A stretch of 64,000 nt of DNA from Bathymodiolus brooksi (Eukaryota > Mollusca > Bivalvia > Mytilida > Modiolidae): assembly GCA_963680875.1 (NCBI GenBank), contig OY804589.1, positions 21,534,413-21,598,412 on the forward strand, read 5' to 3'. This document shows positions 50,026 to 60,279 of this stretch, in pieces; position 1 is the first letter of the stretch; each line of letters begins with the position of its first letter. Under the pieces are notes generated by a model that made no database searches, was not told the origin of the DNA, and saw nothing but the letters and a program-made list of their open reading frames with translations. The translations under genes and the position numbers were made by a program.

Positions 50026-51204
50026 CTGTAAGAAAGGAGGTCCATCATGAAATATAATATCGTTGTCGTATGTTATTTTATGTAGAGCGACCGATGTTGT
50101 TGCTATTGTTTGATAGTTATATTTTTATTTACCTATGCAATGGGTAGATACATTACTGCCCCTGGCGAGATTTTCTTGACAGATATGGTCTATTCGGTCC
50201 ATTCAGTGACCCCATGAATATTTATATGGTGAATGATACGTAATTATCTGTGACCCCACCACAGACTTTAGATATTAGTAAGATGTTGAAATGGTATTGA
50301 CATCATTCTAGCTTTGTTTCTGTAAAATGTCATTTTTACACACAGCAAAGATCTGCATGTTTAACTGTATCATTGCAATGCATTGCATATAGTTTAATAT
50401 GTACAGACGCCGATACATTTGAAAATATACAATTCCCTCACAAATAATCCACTGTCGTAAGCAATATGAAAAGTGAAAGAACGAACAATGAATTGAAAGT
50501 GAATCTTTCGAATGCACAAGCGAGGGACAATAACACACAGGTGTGCCATATTGGTGTTCGTATAGAACTATAAGTTTTAAGTCATATCCACTTGATATAC
50601 AGGCATATTGCATTATCTTCATTTTCCGTGTACATGTACAAAAATAAACTACATATTTAGGGATACAATATACAGATGATATATGTTGCAAAATGTCTTT
50701 CTTTTTAAATAATTAGCGATATCAGAAATATATCGAATAAAACATCAATTTACGAGGACAAAAATACAAATTGGAATGTATTTTCTTTCTTTGATATCAA
50801 AATAATTATTAGATTTGTTTAAAGTTGGTATGCACAACGGCCCTGAATAAATACATGAAATCACTTTTGAATAATACCCATAGCTTGACCGATAATCCGC
50901 ATGTGCGAATTAAAATATATCCGTAGTTTAATTATTACATTGTTTATATAGCCAACGGACGAAGTCATATTACAGTTTTGCATTCTGTATTCATATATTC
51001 TTTGAAATATGAATTAAAACACAAACTGATCAAATAAATATATTTTCACTTTCTGGCTATTTGTATTATTATTCACATCGTTTCACTCGCAGAAGAAGGC
51101 ACCACTTTAATGGTCAAGGCACAAAGTCATATACATTTAACTCAGTAGAACGGAATACAAACATACACTATATATTTACTGAATTAAACAATTCTAAAAT
51201 TTAC
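50026..51204 (-). other. Intron, copy 2
   Basis: Counterpart of 7194-8363. No exon seen. Confidence 0.6.
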
Positions 51205-51375
51205 CTGGACACAACTTTATAGAGCATGCATTAATTTCTGTGTCATTTCCTTGACAGGTTGAACCACCATGTGCAGACTCTGAACTGTTACATTCATGAT
51301 ATCGTGATCTTGATCCACTACCACATGTCGCTGAACATGAATTCCAATCCTGCCATGTACCCCAGTTTCCATTTA
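51205..51375 (-). CDS. TSP1 domain exon, type A, copy 2 (membrane-proximal)
   Basis: A 171-bp phase-1 exon with intact splice sites. It keeps NWGTWQDWNSCSATCG, SRSRYHEC and six cysteines; the middle reads SSESAHGGSTC instead of NPEPAHGGSNC, and the end NACSIKLCPG. It is positionally equivalent to 8364-8534. Its upstream intron holds the Naiad element. Confidence 0.87.
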
Positions 51376-52023
51376 CTAAATATATAAAATGAAATATAAG
51401 TGTTAAGAAAAACGATTACAATTGAAAAATCACCAGAATATAATTGTCTTTATTATCCCAATCATCATAGAGTTTACAAGTTACCGCCCACATTGAAAAT
51501 TTGTTATTTATCAAGATTTTACCCTTTGTGGACATTACTGTCTGCGAATATTTCCTAAAGACAGAAAAGCATCCGCACTTTTGTCGACACTGTTATCCAT
51601 TTCGAACGTATATAACCATACAAATATGGACGGTACATAGGATGATATTGCTGTTGCTACATAAGTTGTGCACACATAATAAACGTGACCTGATATTTGC
51701 CTATGTTAAACATGTCTTTCATTTCACACTATATGTCTAAGTCAGACCATATAAGCCACCGGTGTACAAAGTTCAAAGATATTACAAATGTAGCATAAAC
51801 TAAAACAAAGACACGATTGAGTGATTAATTGTTGTTTATCATGAGCAGTATCTGATCTATTTGCATGATGTGAACCATTGTACACACAAGTTGTCTCTTG
51901 TTGATATTTCCCATCAAAACAGAAAGTGAATGTAATTACGACTTGATTCGCAAAGGACAACATATACAAATGAGACAGATGTACTATAAAAGCCATATTT
52001 TGGCTTATATATAAACTTAGTAT

Positions 52024-52286
52024 ATAAAGGTAATAACAAAATTACCGAACTCCGAACAATCTTATAAAGGGAAAGTCAAAACTCATAATTATATAAACAG
52101 ACAAAATCAGTCAACAACCGGAAAACTGTGAAAACCGTAATGACCCTGACTTGGTACAGGCATTTCTAAAGAAATGGTGGGTTGAATCCGATTTTAAGGC
52201 ACCAAACCTCCCGCTCTCATTACGGTTCAAAGGTTCCGGCTGTCATTGTAACAGTATTTAAATACAGGAACAAAATAGGTAAAATA
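52024..52286 (-). repeat. Naiad terminal repeat, 3' side
   Basis: About 262 bp, almost identical to 55525-55786. It contains an 11-bp inverted pair AACCGTAATGA (52133-52143) and TCATTACGGTT (52217-52227). I searched it for a hammerhead core (CTGANGA...GAAA) and did not find one. Confidence 0.9.
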
Positions 52287-52385
52287 GTTGTCAAAGCAGT
52301 ACCATATTCGGTGACGTAAATGTCAAAAATATTTTTACGTCACACATTGACAAAAAAATTCTTGACATTTTGGACTTCTTTATCT
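52287..52385 (-). other. Naiad 3' untranslated stretch with hairpin
   Basis: Between the RT stop and the 3' terminal repeat. GTGACGTAAA (52311-52320) pairs with TTTACGTCAC (52334-52343), giving a 10-bp stem with a 13-base loop. Confidence 0.6.
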
Positions 52386-54086
52386 TTATACATTTTCACT
52401 ATATGAAAATGCATCGCTTATAATTATTTCTGCAGAGACGGAATATATTTCGACAAGATATTGGTATCGGAATATAAACTTTTTAAGAGATCGAATAAGG
52501 CGAATCTTTTTATAGCCCTGGTCCAGTAGCCTGTTTCTCAGATGAAGATGACGTTTCAGGAAATCAGAATAATTGCTACTGGCCCTTGCATAGCGAATCA
52601 ATTGCGAGATGTAAACACCATATGCAGGAGAAGCTGGTATATTGCTGCACATGTTTGGAAAATTTATGATTTTAAAATTGAAGTCGTCCCGCTTATCATA
52701 AATTTTAGTACTGAGTAGACCACTGTCGTCAAATTCGAGGTATAAGTCCAAAAATGATGCGGACGAAGCTGTATCGGTGGTCTCTTTAACTTCCAGCTCT
52801 GGAGGATATATCAATGGAAGAAATTCTGCAAATCTAGAATTATTGATAGATAAAACGTCATCAATATACCTGTATGTGAAATTAAAGGCTCTAGCCTCAT
52901 GAATCTTCTTATCTTTTACAAGCTTTTGAAGAAACTCCGACTCGTATGAGTATAAAAATAAATCGGCTAGAAGAGGGGCACAATTCGTACCCATTGGTAT
53001 GCCGACGACCTGCTGAAACAGTGTCCCTCCAAAGGAGACAAATATGTTATCGATGAGGAACTCCAGCATACTGATCACTTGTTCCTCGGAGTAGCATGTT
53101 TTACCTTTATGAATTTTGTTTGAAAAATATGTGGAATTGTAGCCTAACACAACAAATTTTGAGCCATAGTTTCTATGACTAAAAGCTTTATGAATTGTTT
53201 CTTTTAAGCGGGTTTTTAATTTGTCATGCGGTAGGGTGGTATATAGAGTTGAAAAATCAAAAGTTTTGATGGAGGATACCTGAGAGAAAGATCTTGATTT
53301 CAGGTTATCCAAAAGATCTTTAGAGTTTTTCAAAATCCACATGTGATTTATGCCACTACGCGAGTAAACAGTTTCACAATATTTCTGTTGTCCCTCTTTT
53401 ACTGTAGACAGAATCTTTGTCAGGTGAATAGACAATTCTTTCGTCGAACAAGTTGATGATCCCGCTATGTACCTTTCTTTGTATGGTGTCTTATGGAGTT
53501 TAGGTATCCAATATAAATAGGGTAAATCCTCAGACTCTTTACCAGAGGGAATGTTTAAAGAGGTCATGAATGATCTGTGGTTAGCTAGGATTTCATCTTT
53601 GTCGAACGAAGTTGGTTTGTATGTGGTATTACTAGAGGTGTTGCTATGTATGCCTAATTCCTTGATTAGACATTCGAAGTAATATGATTTACATACAAAC
53701 ACAATATTGTTGGAAGCCTTGTCCGCAGGAACGACAACATATTTGTCATGAAGAGAGGAAAGACACTTAACAGCTTCTTGGTCTTTAAATACAGACTTAG
53801 GTCGACTATTAACACAATTTTTTAGTTTGTGAATCCGACCTTGTACTAGAAACCTAATTGTTCTAACCCAGTCTGACAAGGACTCTAACTCAGGATCTTG
53901 GTCTACTTCTCTCTTTATCCACCTTCTGGCATAATCTTCAACAGCATCCATAATTATCTTGAAATTATGTTTCCAATTGATGTGTTGAGGTTCTCTGAAT
54001 TTAGGACCATGAGAAATCACCTTTCGGAGACTCTCATGTTGAATGATATTCAGATCACCAGTGATTACATGTCCAGATGGGTTGTA
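52386..54086 (-). pseudogene. Naiad reverse transcriptase part (downstream of one TAA)
   Basis: Open for about 566 codons in the same frame as the GIY-YIG part upstream, separated from it by a single TAA. Right after the stop come GHVITGDLNII and SHGPKFREP, motifs of the Naiad linker that follow the CxC pair (CDCSHSPF) on the other side. RT blocks: FDFSTLYTTLPHDKL (first catalytic Asp), GIPMGTNCAPLLADLF (block with G-P-like loop), YRYIDDVLSINN (YxDD catalytic box, about 380-390 residues from 54020), FLDLYLEF, KRDDFNF. All catalytic residues are present. Without readthrough this part is not translated as a fusion. Annotated as broken only for that stop. Confidence 0.9.
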
Positions 54087-55439
54087 TTAAAAAGGAGAGT
54101 GGGAGCAGTCACAAGTCAGAGGGTTCTTAATGTACTCTTTTATGTTAATATCTTGCAATGCTTCTTTGTAGTTGAAAATTTTACGGCCAATGCTGTTAGT
54201 GTAGCTATAGGAGACAATGGGAACAGATTGATTTTTGAAATATGGTGGAATTTCTTTTATGACCTCTTTTCTATTAAGAATGTTGCTGATGTTAATAGCA
54301 TCGATTCCTTTATTAGCAAACGGAATATGGAGGAATTTTCTGTTGTTATCATGAAGAGGTTCAGATCGAACTGGTTTAAAAAGACGAAAGGACGCCACGT
54401 CACATATAATACTAGACAATCTGTACTTAGGAGAAAAAGGATCTACGCCTCCTTTGTCAAGTCCAAAATCCCTAAGATCTTTGAGGTAGTTTACAGATAG
54501 TGAAAATAAGATTGTACGAATATGATGAATTCCAAGAGGTTTCTGTATATTAGAAAGTAAATCATTAAAAGTATCTTGTAACGTTCTTGGTTTAGAGGAC
54601 TTTTTAACATTAGGATGTTGAATTCTTTTATGACCATGGCTACGTTTAGTTCTTGGAATAGTATTAAAAAGGCTCATCACGTTGATTTCGTTGCATCCAG
54701 GACTTGACAAATTTCCCACACCTTTGATGTTATCATTGCAACCGTAAGGCATTGCAGTGCCTAATTCTTTTATCCAGAACAACTCTCTATCGGTGCGGTA
54801 AGGTGTACTAAGAATAGGACTGTTTGTATGATGGTAAATCTTCTCGATGATTCGAACTTTCATCGTCAAACAGCGGTCATGACCCGGTTGATTGAAATGA
54901 TTATACAAAATCCTGTATTTGGGATCTTTTGCATCATATCGATGTCGGCTCATCCTACTTCGCAATGTTTGACGAGTTTCACCAACATACAAAAGTCCAC
55001 AGAGTGTACATTCTATACCGTAAATGACATTTTTAGTAGAACAGTCCAGAGGTTCAAACGATTTGGTGTAGTACGTTTTTCCAGTTAAATTACTTGTAAA
55101 TTCAGGAGAAGTTATTAGCATGACGCATGTTTTACAAGTATTATTTTTGTCAGTTTTTATTTTGCAAGTAGTAATGCATGGAGAAGAGTCACAAGTACCT
55201 GGAGATTTAAGACAGTCCGAAATATTAATAGAACAAGATTTTAAAATTTGATACGAATCTGAAGTTTTGAAATAATAATTACCCTCTGGCTGAACGTAAG
55301 ACAAATCGGGGGTATCCCGTAGGATATTCCGTGGAACGCATATATCATTTGCTACCCTGTTCCGTGTAGTAGCAAATGAGGACCTTGTTAACCCGGGTGA
55401 CGTCCTAGCCGGTATGTTGTCGTTAATTTCGTTATTCAT
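54087..55439 (-). CDS. Naiad N-terminal GIY-YIG endonuclease part
   Basis: 450 codons from the ATG at 55439 to the TAA. A cysteine cluster (SSPCITTCKIK ... CKTC, about residues 85-105) precedes the GIY-YIG domain at about 135-215: VIYGIEC and LLYVGET form the GIY-YIG core, LRSRMSRHR supplies the catalytic Arg, and RELFWIKEL supplies the metal-binding Glu. The nuclease nicks DNA for target-primed reverse transcription. After it comes a long basic linker, ending with the CDCSHSPF zinc-type CxC motif. The TAA is ochre, so it is not a selenocysteine codon as reported in some Naiads. Confidence 0.9.
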   Translation of the reverse strand: MNNEINDNIPARTSPGLTRSSFATTRNRVANDICVPRNILRDTPDLSYVQPEGNYYFKTSDSYQILKSCSINISDCLKSPGTCDSSPCITTCKIKTDKNNTCKTCVMLITSPEFTSNLTGKTYYTKSFEPLDCSTKNVIYGIECTLCGLLYVGETRQTLRSRMSRHRYDAKDPKYRILYNHFNQPGHDRCLTMKVRIIEKIYHHTNSPILSTPYRTDRELFWIKELGTAMPYGCNDNIKGVGNLSSPGCNEINVMSLFNTIPRTKRSHGHKRIQHPNVKKSSKPRTLQDTFNDLLSNIQKPLGIHHIRTILFSLSVNYLKDLRDFGLDKGGVDPFSPKYRLSSIICDVASFRLFKPVRSEPLHDNNRKFLHIPFANKGIDAINISNILNRKEVIKEIPPYFKNQSVPIVSYSYTNSIGRKIFNYKEALQDINIKEYIKNPLTCDCSHSPF

Positions 55440-55524
55440 AATTGCTTAAGTAAAGCTACCAAGTTGCAATGACCTCGGGGAAAAAAAATTCCACCAGCAG
55501 TGACATTGGGCATGGTTATAGTAA

Positions 55525-55786
55525 ATAAAGGTAATAACAAAATTACCGAACTCCGAACAATCTTATAAAGGGAAAGTCAAAACTCATAATTATATAAACA
55601 GACAAAATCAGTCAACAACCGGAAAACTGTGAAAACCGTAATGACCCTGACTTGGTACAGGCATTTCTAAAGAAATGGTGGGTTGAATCAGATTTTAAGG
55701 CGCCAAACCTCCCGCTCTCATTACGGTTCAAAGGTTCCGGCTGTCATTGTAACAGTATTTAAATACAGGAACAAAATAGGTAAAAT
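55525..55786 (-). repeat. Naiad terminal repeat, 5' side
   Basis: Direct repeat of 52024-52286, differing at a couple of positions (for example GAATCAG against GAATCCG, GGCGCC against GGCACC). The near identity of the two repeats indicates a young insertion, if they are homogenised at transposition as usual for pseudo-LTRs. Confidence 0.9.
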
Positions 55787-56152
55787 ATATAAACTTAGTA
55801 TGGGATACATGCTATTATATACTTTTTTCCTACCTTCCTATTAGTGTTCCCATTCCTCTATCAATCTACTAGTTCGATTACGTCACATTAATCCATTGCA
55901 AAAGATCAATATCTAGAACTGAGTTGATCACCTCCTATCAAATTTATTACCGAGTTTGTTATGCCTGTAAGAGCTCATTATTGTTTTGTAATCTTTTATT
56001 GAGACAATTAACATTCAAACTATAAACAAAAATATAAATTCGCTTTCTTGTCAAAGGTATCATTGATTGCATTGTCACATACACTTAATTCAGTAGAACG
56101 CAATACACACATACATCATGTATTCCCTGAATTAAACTATTCTAAAATTTAC

Positions 56153-56323
56153 CTGGACACAACTTCATAGAGCACGATTCAGTTTCTGTGTCATTTCCTT
56201 GACAGTTTGTGCCCCCATGTACAGGCTCTGGATTGTTACATTCATGATATCGTGACCTTGATCCATTACCACATGTCGCTGAACATGAATTCCAATCCTG
56301 CCATGCACCCCAGTTTCCATTTA
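56153..56323 (-). CDS. TSP1 domain exon, type A, copy 2 (second)
   Basis: A 171-bp phase-1 exon with intact splice signals. WGAWQDW, CSATCGNG, PEPVHGGTNC and CSMKLCPG: complete TSP1 with C-mannosylation and O-fucosylation motifs. WGAW links it to A1 (10496-10666), so the equivalent of A2 is absent from copy 2 or never existed there. Confidence 0.87.
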
Positions 56324-56818
56324 CTAAATATATAAAATGAAATATAAGTGTTAAGAAAGAAAAACGATTACAATTGAAAAATCACCAGAATATAATTGTC
56401 TTTATTATCCCAATCATCATAAAGATTACAAGTTGCCGTCCACATTGAAAATTTGCTGTTTATCACGATTTTGCCATTTGTGGACATTACTGTCGGCGTA
56501 TGTTTCCTAAAGACAGAAAAGCATCCGCACTTTTGTCGACACTGTTATCCATTTCGAACGTATCTAACCATACAAATATGGACGGCATATAGTATGATAT
56601 TGCTGTTGCTACATAAGTTTTACACACAAAATAAACGTGACCTGATATTACAAATGTATTTGTTTTATTACCTTATACAGACTCCCAATTTTGAATACTC
56701 TTTTACATATATTTTATTATTATATAAGACGGACGTCGAGTCTACATTATATACATAAGCTGAATCGACTACGTTATGAAAGTGAGTAAATGTTTACACA
56801 TATAACTCTAACAGATAC

Positions 56819-56992
56819 CTGGGCATGAGATGTTAGTAGAGCATGAACCAGTTTCATTATGCAATCCTAGGCAAGGAGAACCGCCATTTACAGGTGACGG
56901 ATTATCACAGGCTCTATATCGTGTCTTTGTTCCTCCATCACACGTCTTTGTACATTGAGTCCAGTCTCCCCACGAATCCCAGACTCCATTTA
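56819..56992 (-). CDS. TSP1 domain exon, type B, copy 2
   Basis: A 174-bp phase-1 exon, acceptor ...TTCCTTTTAG and donor GTATCTGT. It encodes VNGVWDSWGDWTQCTKTC, DGGTKTRYRAC, PSPVNGGSPC and CSTNISCPG. Its downstream intron matches the intron below B2 of copy 1, while its upstream intron matches the one above B1, so it stands in place of both B exons. Confidence 0.87.
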
Positions 56993-57121
56993 CTAAAAGG
57001 AAATAAACATAAACGTTGTCAATATCTGTAAAAAACTATTAATGGAGCAAAGTTCGTTGTGGTCTTTCTAGTTAAAGCACAATGTTTATATTTTCAATAA
57101 AATACCAAAGATATCTGCTAG

Positions 57122-57375
57122 TTTGATTAATGGTGTTCAACGCCACATTCAACAATATTTTAGGCATGTCGTCACGGTAAGCTTTATTGGTGGAGTACTC
57201 GGAGAAAACGACCGACCTGTTGCTGGTCACTGATAAACTTTATTTCATAATGTTGTATCGAATACACCTTACTATGAACGGGGTTCGAACTCTCAACGTC
57301 AGTGGTGATATACATTGATTGCACAGGTAGTTGTACATCTAGCTACCACACGATCACGACCACGACAGCCCCTGT
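57122..57375 (-). mobile_element. SINE (family 3), minus strand
   Basis: Head on the minus strand GGGGCTGTCGTGGTCGTGATC, B box GAGTTCGAACCCCG, body GTGACCAGCAACAGGTCGG and TTTTCTCCGAGTACTCC, tail AATATTGTTGAATGTGGCGT. Best-preserved family 3 copy. Confidence 0.82.
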
Positions 57376-59225
57376 TAACTACGGGTGTCAATTTATTCCA
57401 TATAATATTGCAATATAGCATCCTACATTATAATAATTAAAACGTAGATATCAAATTCAATACGCACTAGGCGTTTCTGCAATAATCTCCATTATGTACG
57501 CTCAAATTCAAAAGATTGGAAAACCAAATAAAAATAACATCTTATGGAGTAAGAACACAATAAGGGAATAAACAGGATAGCCAAGTCAGGTTATGGTCAC
57601 ATATGCCCGAGGGATGAGAACAATAGTCTTAGTAATAATTACATTATTTAGTAACTGTGCAATTTCAATTATAAGTATATCTAATAAACCATGTCAGTGT
57701 CGAAGCACTGGCTACTGGGTAGATGCTACCTCCGGAGATTAATAGTCTACCAGCAGATGTATCAACCTAGTAATAGCAACACTGGCTACTTGGTAGATGA
57801 TACATCCGGAGATTAATAGTCCACCATCAGAGGTATCAACCTAATGATAGTAACACTGGCTACTGGGTAGATGATACCTCCGGAGACAAATAGTCTACCA
57901 GCAGAGGTATCAACCTAGTGATAGTAACACTGACTAATAGATAGATGATACCTTGGGGAATTAATAGTCCACCAGTAGAGGTATCAACCTAGTGAGAGTA
58001 ACACTGGCTACTGGGTAGATGATACCTTGGGAATTAATAGTCCACCAGCAGAGGTATCAACCAAGTGAGAGTAACACTGGCTACTGGGTAGATGATACAT
58101 CCGGAGATTAGTAGTCCACCAGCAGAGGTATCAACCTAGTGATAGTAACACTGGCTACTGGGTAGATGATACCTCCGGAAACTAATAGTCCACCAGCAGA
58201 GGTATCAACCTAGTGATAGTAACAATGGCTACTGGGTAGATGATACCTCCGGAGATTAATAGTCCACCAGCAGAGGTATCAACCTAGTGATAGTAACACT
58301 GACTACTGGGTAGATGATACCTTTGGGAATTAATTGTCCACCAGCAGAGGTATGAACCTAATGATAGTAACACTGACTACTGGGTAGATGATACCTCCGG
58401 AGATTAATAGTCCACCTCCAGAGGTATCAACCTAGTGATAGTAACATTGACTACTGGGTAGATGATACCTCCGGAGACTAATAGTCCACCAGTAGTGGTA
58501 TCAACCTAGTGATAGTAACACTGACTACTGGGTAGATGATACCTCCGGAGACTAATAGTCCACCAACAGAGGTATCATCCTAGTGAGAGTAACACTGGCT
58601 ACTGGGTAGATGATACCTCCGGAAACTAATAGTCCACTAGCAGAGATATCAACCTAGTGATAGTAACACTGCCTATTGGGTAGATGATACCTCCGGAGAC
58701 TAATAGTCCACCTGCAGAGGTATCCACCTTGTGATAGTAACACTGACTACTTGGTAGATGATACCCCTGGAGACTAATAGTCCACCAGCAGAGGTATCAA
58801 CCTAGTGATATTAACACTGACTAATGAGTAGATGATACCTCCGGAGACTAATAGTCCTCCAGCGGAGGTATCAACCTAGTGATAGTAACACTGACTACTG
58901 GTAGATGATACCTTGGGGAACTAATAGTCCACCAGCAGACGTATGGAGGGAATGTAATAATACTACATCAACGTAGTGATAGTAATACAAATGTAGATAT
59001 CAAGTTTAGTGTACATGACCTTTATAGGGTACGCTCATTATTTAGACAATATAATATGCTTAAGCTAAAATTAAAACAATGTTACAAATATCTGTTAAAT
59101 ATCTGTTTTCAATGTATTCCATATATTATAATAACATAGCATGCAACATTGTAATAAGTTCTTTTTTTCATAACCGCTACGTTTGTGGATGAACATGATG
59201 ATCAGTATCAAGAATGATTTTCAAA
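57363..59225. repeat. Duplicated flanks around minisatellite locus 2
   Basis: 57363-57690 (GACAGCCCCTGTTAA to AATTTCAAT) matches 61371-61775, and 58980-59225 (TAGATATCAAGTTTAGTGTA onward) matches 62885-63130. Both pairs are in the same orientation and both flank the 74-bp minisatellite, so the array and its flanks were duplicated as a unit, with the C2H2 gene between the copies. Confidence 0.85.
57700..58955. repeat. 74-bp hairpin-forming minisatellite, locus 2
   Basis: About 17 units, more diverged than at locus 1. Some carry a CCTTGGGGAATTAATAG variant in place of CCTCCGGAGACTAATAG, which loses part of the stem-loop. It lies in the intron upstream of the type B exon of copy 2, the same place as locus 1 in copy 1. 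Confidence 0.93.
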
Positions 59226-59531
59226 TCTTCAAATTTATTGATTAGATGTGGAACATCGAAAAAAACGGGTGTTGTTTTGACTCTGATGGTCGTACCGTAA
59301 ATCGCTAGTTTCGACGTTTCTCAAAATAAAACCAAATGAGACATTGATTCTGAAAGCCGACGTTTGTTGTGTGAAAATATTGCCTACCATTTCTGGAAAA
59401 GTGGAGGACATTATATCGTTTAAGGTAAAATTATATCGGTCATGGACACGGTTTCCACTGTTTTCCTGTGTTTGGATGGTATTCCAGTGTCTTATATATA
59501 GTATTCTGGTTTCTGGGTCATCTGGTAATAT

Positions 59532-59909
59532 TTAAGGTTCAACGGACGGACTGTTGGAAGGCAGGGTACTGTCAATTCGTCTTCTTTTTGCAGGATTATT
59601 GGATGATCCAGGATCGGAGAGAGCGGGTCCTTTAACTAGCATCCTTTGATTCACTTCAGGTCTTTCGTGGAGAGTTCGGTGACGGAGCATGTTTTCCCTT
59701 CTATTACAAAATTGACCACAAATGGGACAGGTAATTGTGTAGGTGTGAGATTCCTCGTGACGTTTCTTATTATCGGGACGGTTGAATTCTTTTCCGCAGA
59801 TGTAGCAGGAATAGGTTTGAGAAGATTGGACGTGGATTTTCATGTGTCTAGTGAGATTGCGCTTCTGCGTAAACTGTTTCCCACATTTGTCACACACGTA
59901 CTTCTGAAA
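59532..59909 (-). CDS. C2H2 zinc-finger protein, main exon
   Basis: Begins after acceptor ...TATTTTATAG with FQKYVCDKCG and runs to a TAA at 59532. Three C2H2 fingers, each C-x2-C-x12-H-x3-H, lie in the first 80 codons (starting CDKCGKQFT, CYICGKEFN, CPICGQFCN). A basic KRRR patch, possible nuclear signal, and a short Ser/Pro-rich end follow. Fingers suggest sequence-specific DNA binding. The second and third fingers are separated by the non-canonical linker TYTIT. Joined in phase 0 to the start exon at 60247-60279, giving about 133 residues. It could be a host gene or the N-terminal part of a transposon-derived gene. Confidence 0.78.
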   Translation of the reverse strand, partial: FQKYVCDKCGKQFTQKRNLTRHMKIHVQSSQTYSCYICGKEFNRPDNKKRHEESHTYTITCPICGQFCNRRENMLRHRTLHERPEVNQRMLVKGPALSDPGSSNNPAKRRRIDSTLPSNSPSVEP

Positions 59910-60246
59910 CTATAAAATAGAAACCCATGCTATGTTTGGGTAAAATAAAAATTTCAGTTGTATTTTTATTCCTGTTTTGAGATTTGATTGTCTTTTTGTT
60001 TGTGTGATGCATATATTTAGTGGAATGACCAGATCCCTTCTTTAGTCTGGCAGCTTGTGTGTTTCTTTTTTTTTGGTCTCGTTTTCTAATCGTGTATCTA
60101 AATACGTAATATTGATTCCCAACGGAGCCTCGTTATTTTTTTTTCCTTTTTTCATTAACCATACTATATTTAATAGTTATGTTTCATTTATCAAACCCAA
60201 TGGAACTTTGATTAAAATGTAAACACATAATAAAAAAACCACTTAC

Positions 60247-60279
60247 GTTCATTTTATCCATCTTCATGCTTACTTGAAC
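60247..60279 (-). CDS. Start exon of the C2H2 zinc-finger gene
   Basis: Acceptor ...CTTTTCCAG at 60280, then 12 bases of 5'UTR and ATG at 60267, reading MKMDKMN, then donor GTAAGTGG. Phase 0 fits the TTT CAG start of the next exon. The strong donor and fitting phase are the support; the exon is very short. Confidence 0.6.

Larger units (their letters stand above)
52009..55801 (-). mobile_element. Naiad-type Penelope-like retroelement with 15-bp target duplication
   Basis: Insert 52024-55786 (3.76 kb) flanked by perfect ATATAAACTTAGTAT (52009-52023 and 55787-55801). Copy 1 has the single uninterrupted sequence (near 9163-9177 and 10120-10135). Direct terminal repeats of about 262 bp bound it. 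The coding region on the minus strand places a GIY-YIG endonuclease N-terminal and the RT C-terminal, the permuted order that defines the Naiad/Chlamys clade of Penelope-like elements. It lies in an intron of the copy 2 receptor gene in the same transcriptional orientation. One in-frame TAA at 54087-54089 is the only visible lesion. Confidence 0.92.
40378..56992. repeat. Segmental duplication, copy 2 (3' half of a paralogous Ig/TSP1 gene)
   Basis: Matches copy 1 from the GGCGTTTT edge onward. It is interrupted by the recombinase element (42609-45155) and by the Naiad element (52024-55786). It contains TM and TSP1 exons in the same order and orientation, so a second receptor gene lies head to tail upstream of the first. 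Copy 2 has two type A and one type B TSP1 exons; copy 1 has three and two. Exon reading frames are open. Confidence 0.9.

Noticed and set aside
52024..52286. Hammerhead ribozyme in the Naiad terminal repeat
   Set aside because: No CTGANGA core with a matching GAAA was found on either strand, so I do not annotate one.
54087..54089. Selenocysteine recoding in the Naiad
   Set aside because: The in-frame stop is TAA, not TGA.
54828..55088. Plus-strand frames over the Naiad (also 53898-54500)
   Set aside because: Antisense shadows of the GIY-YIG and RT coding regions.
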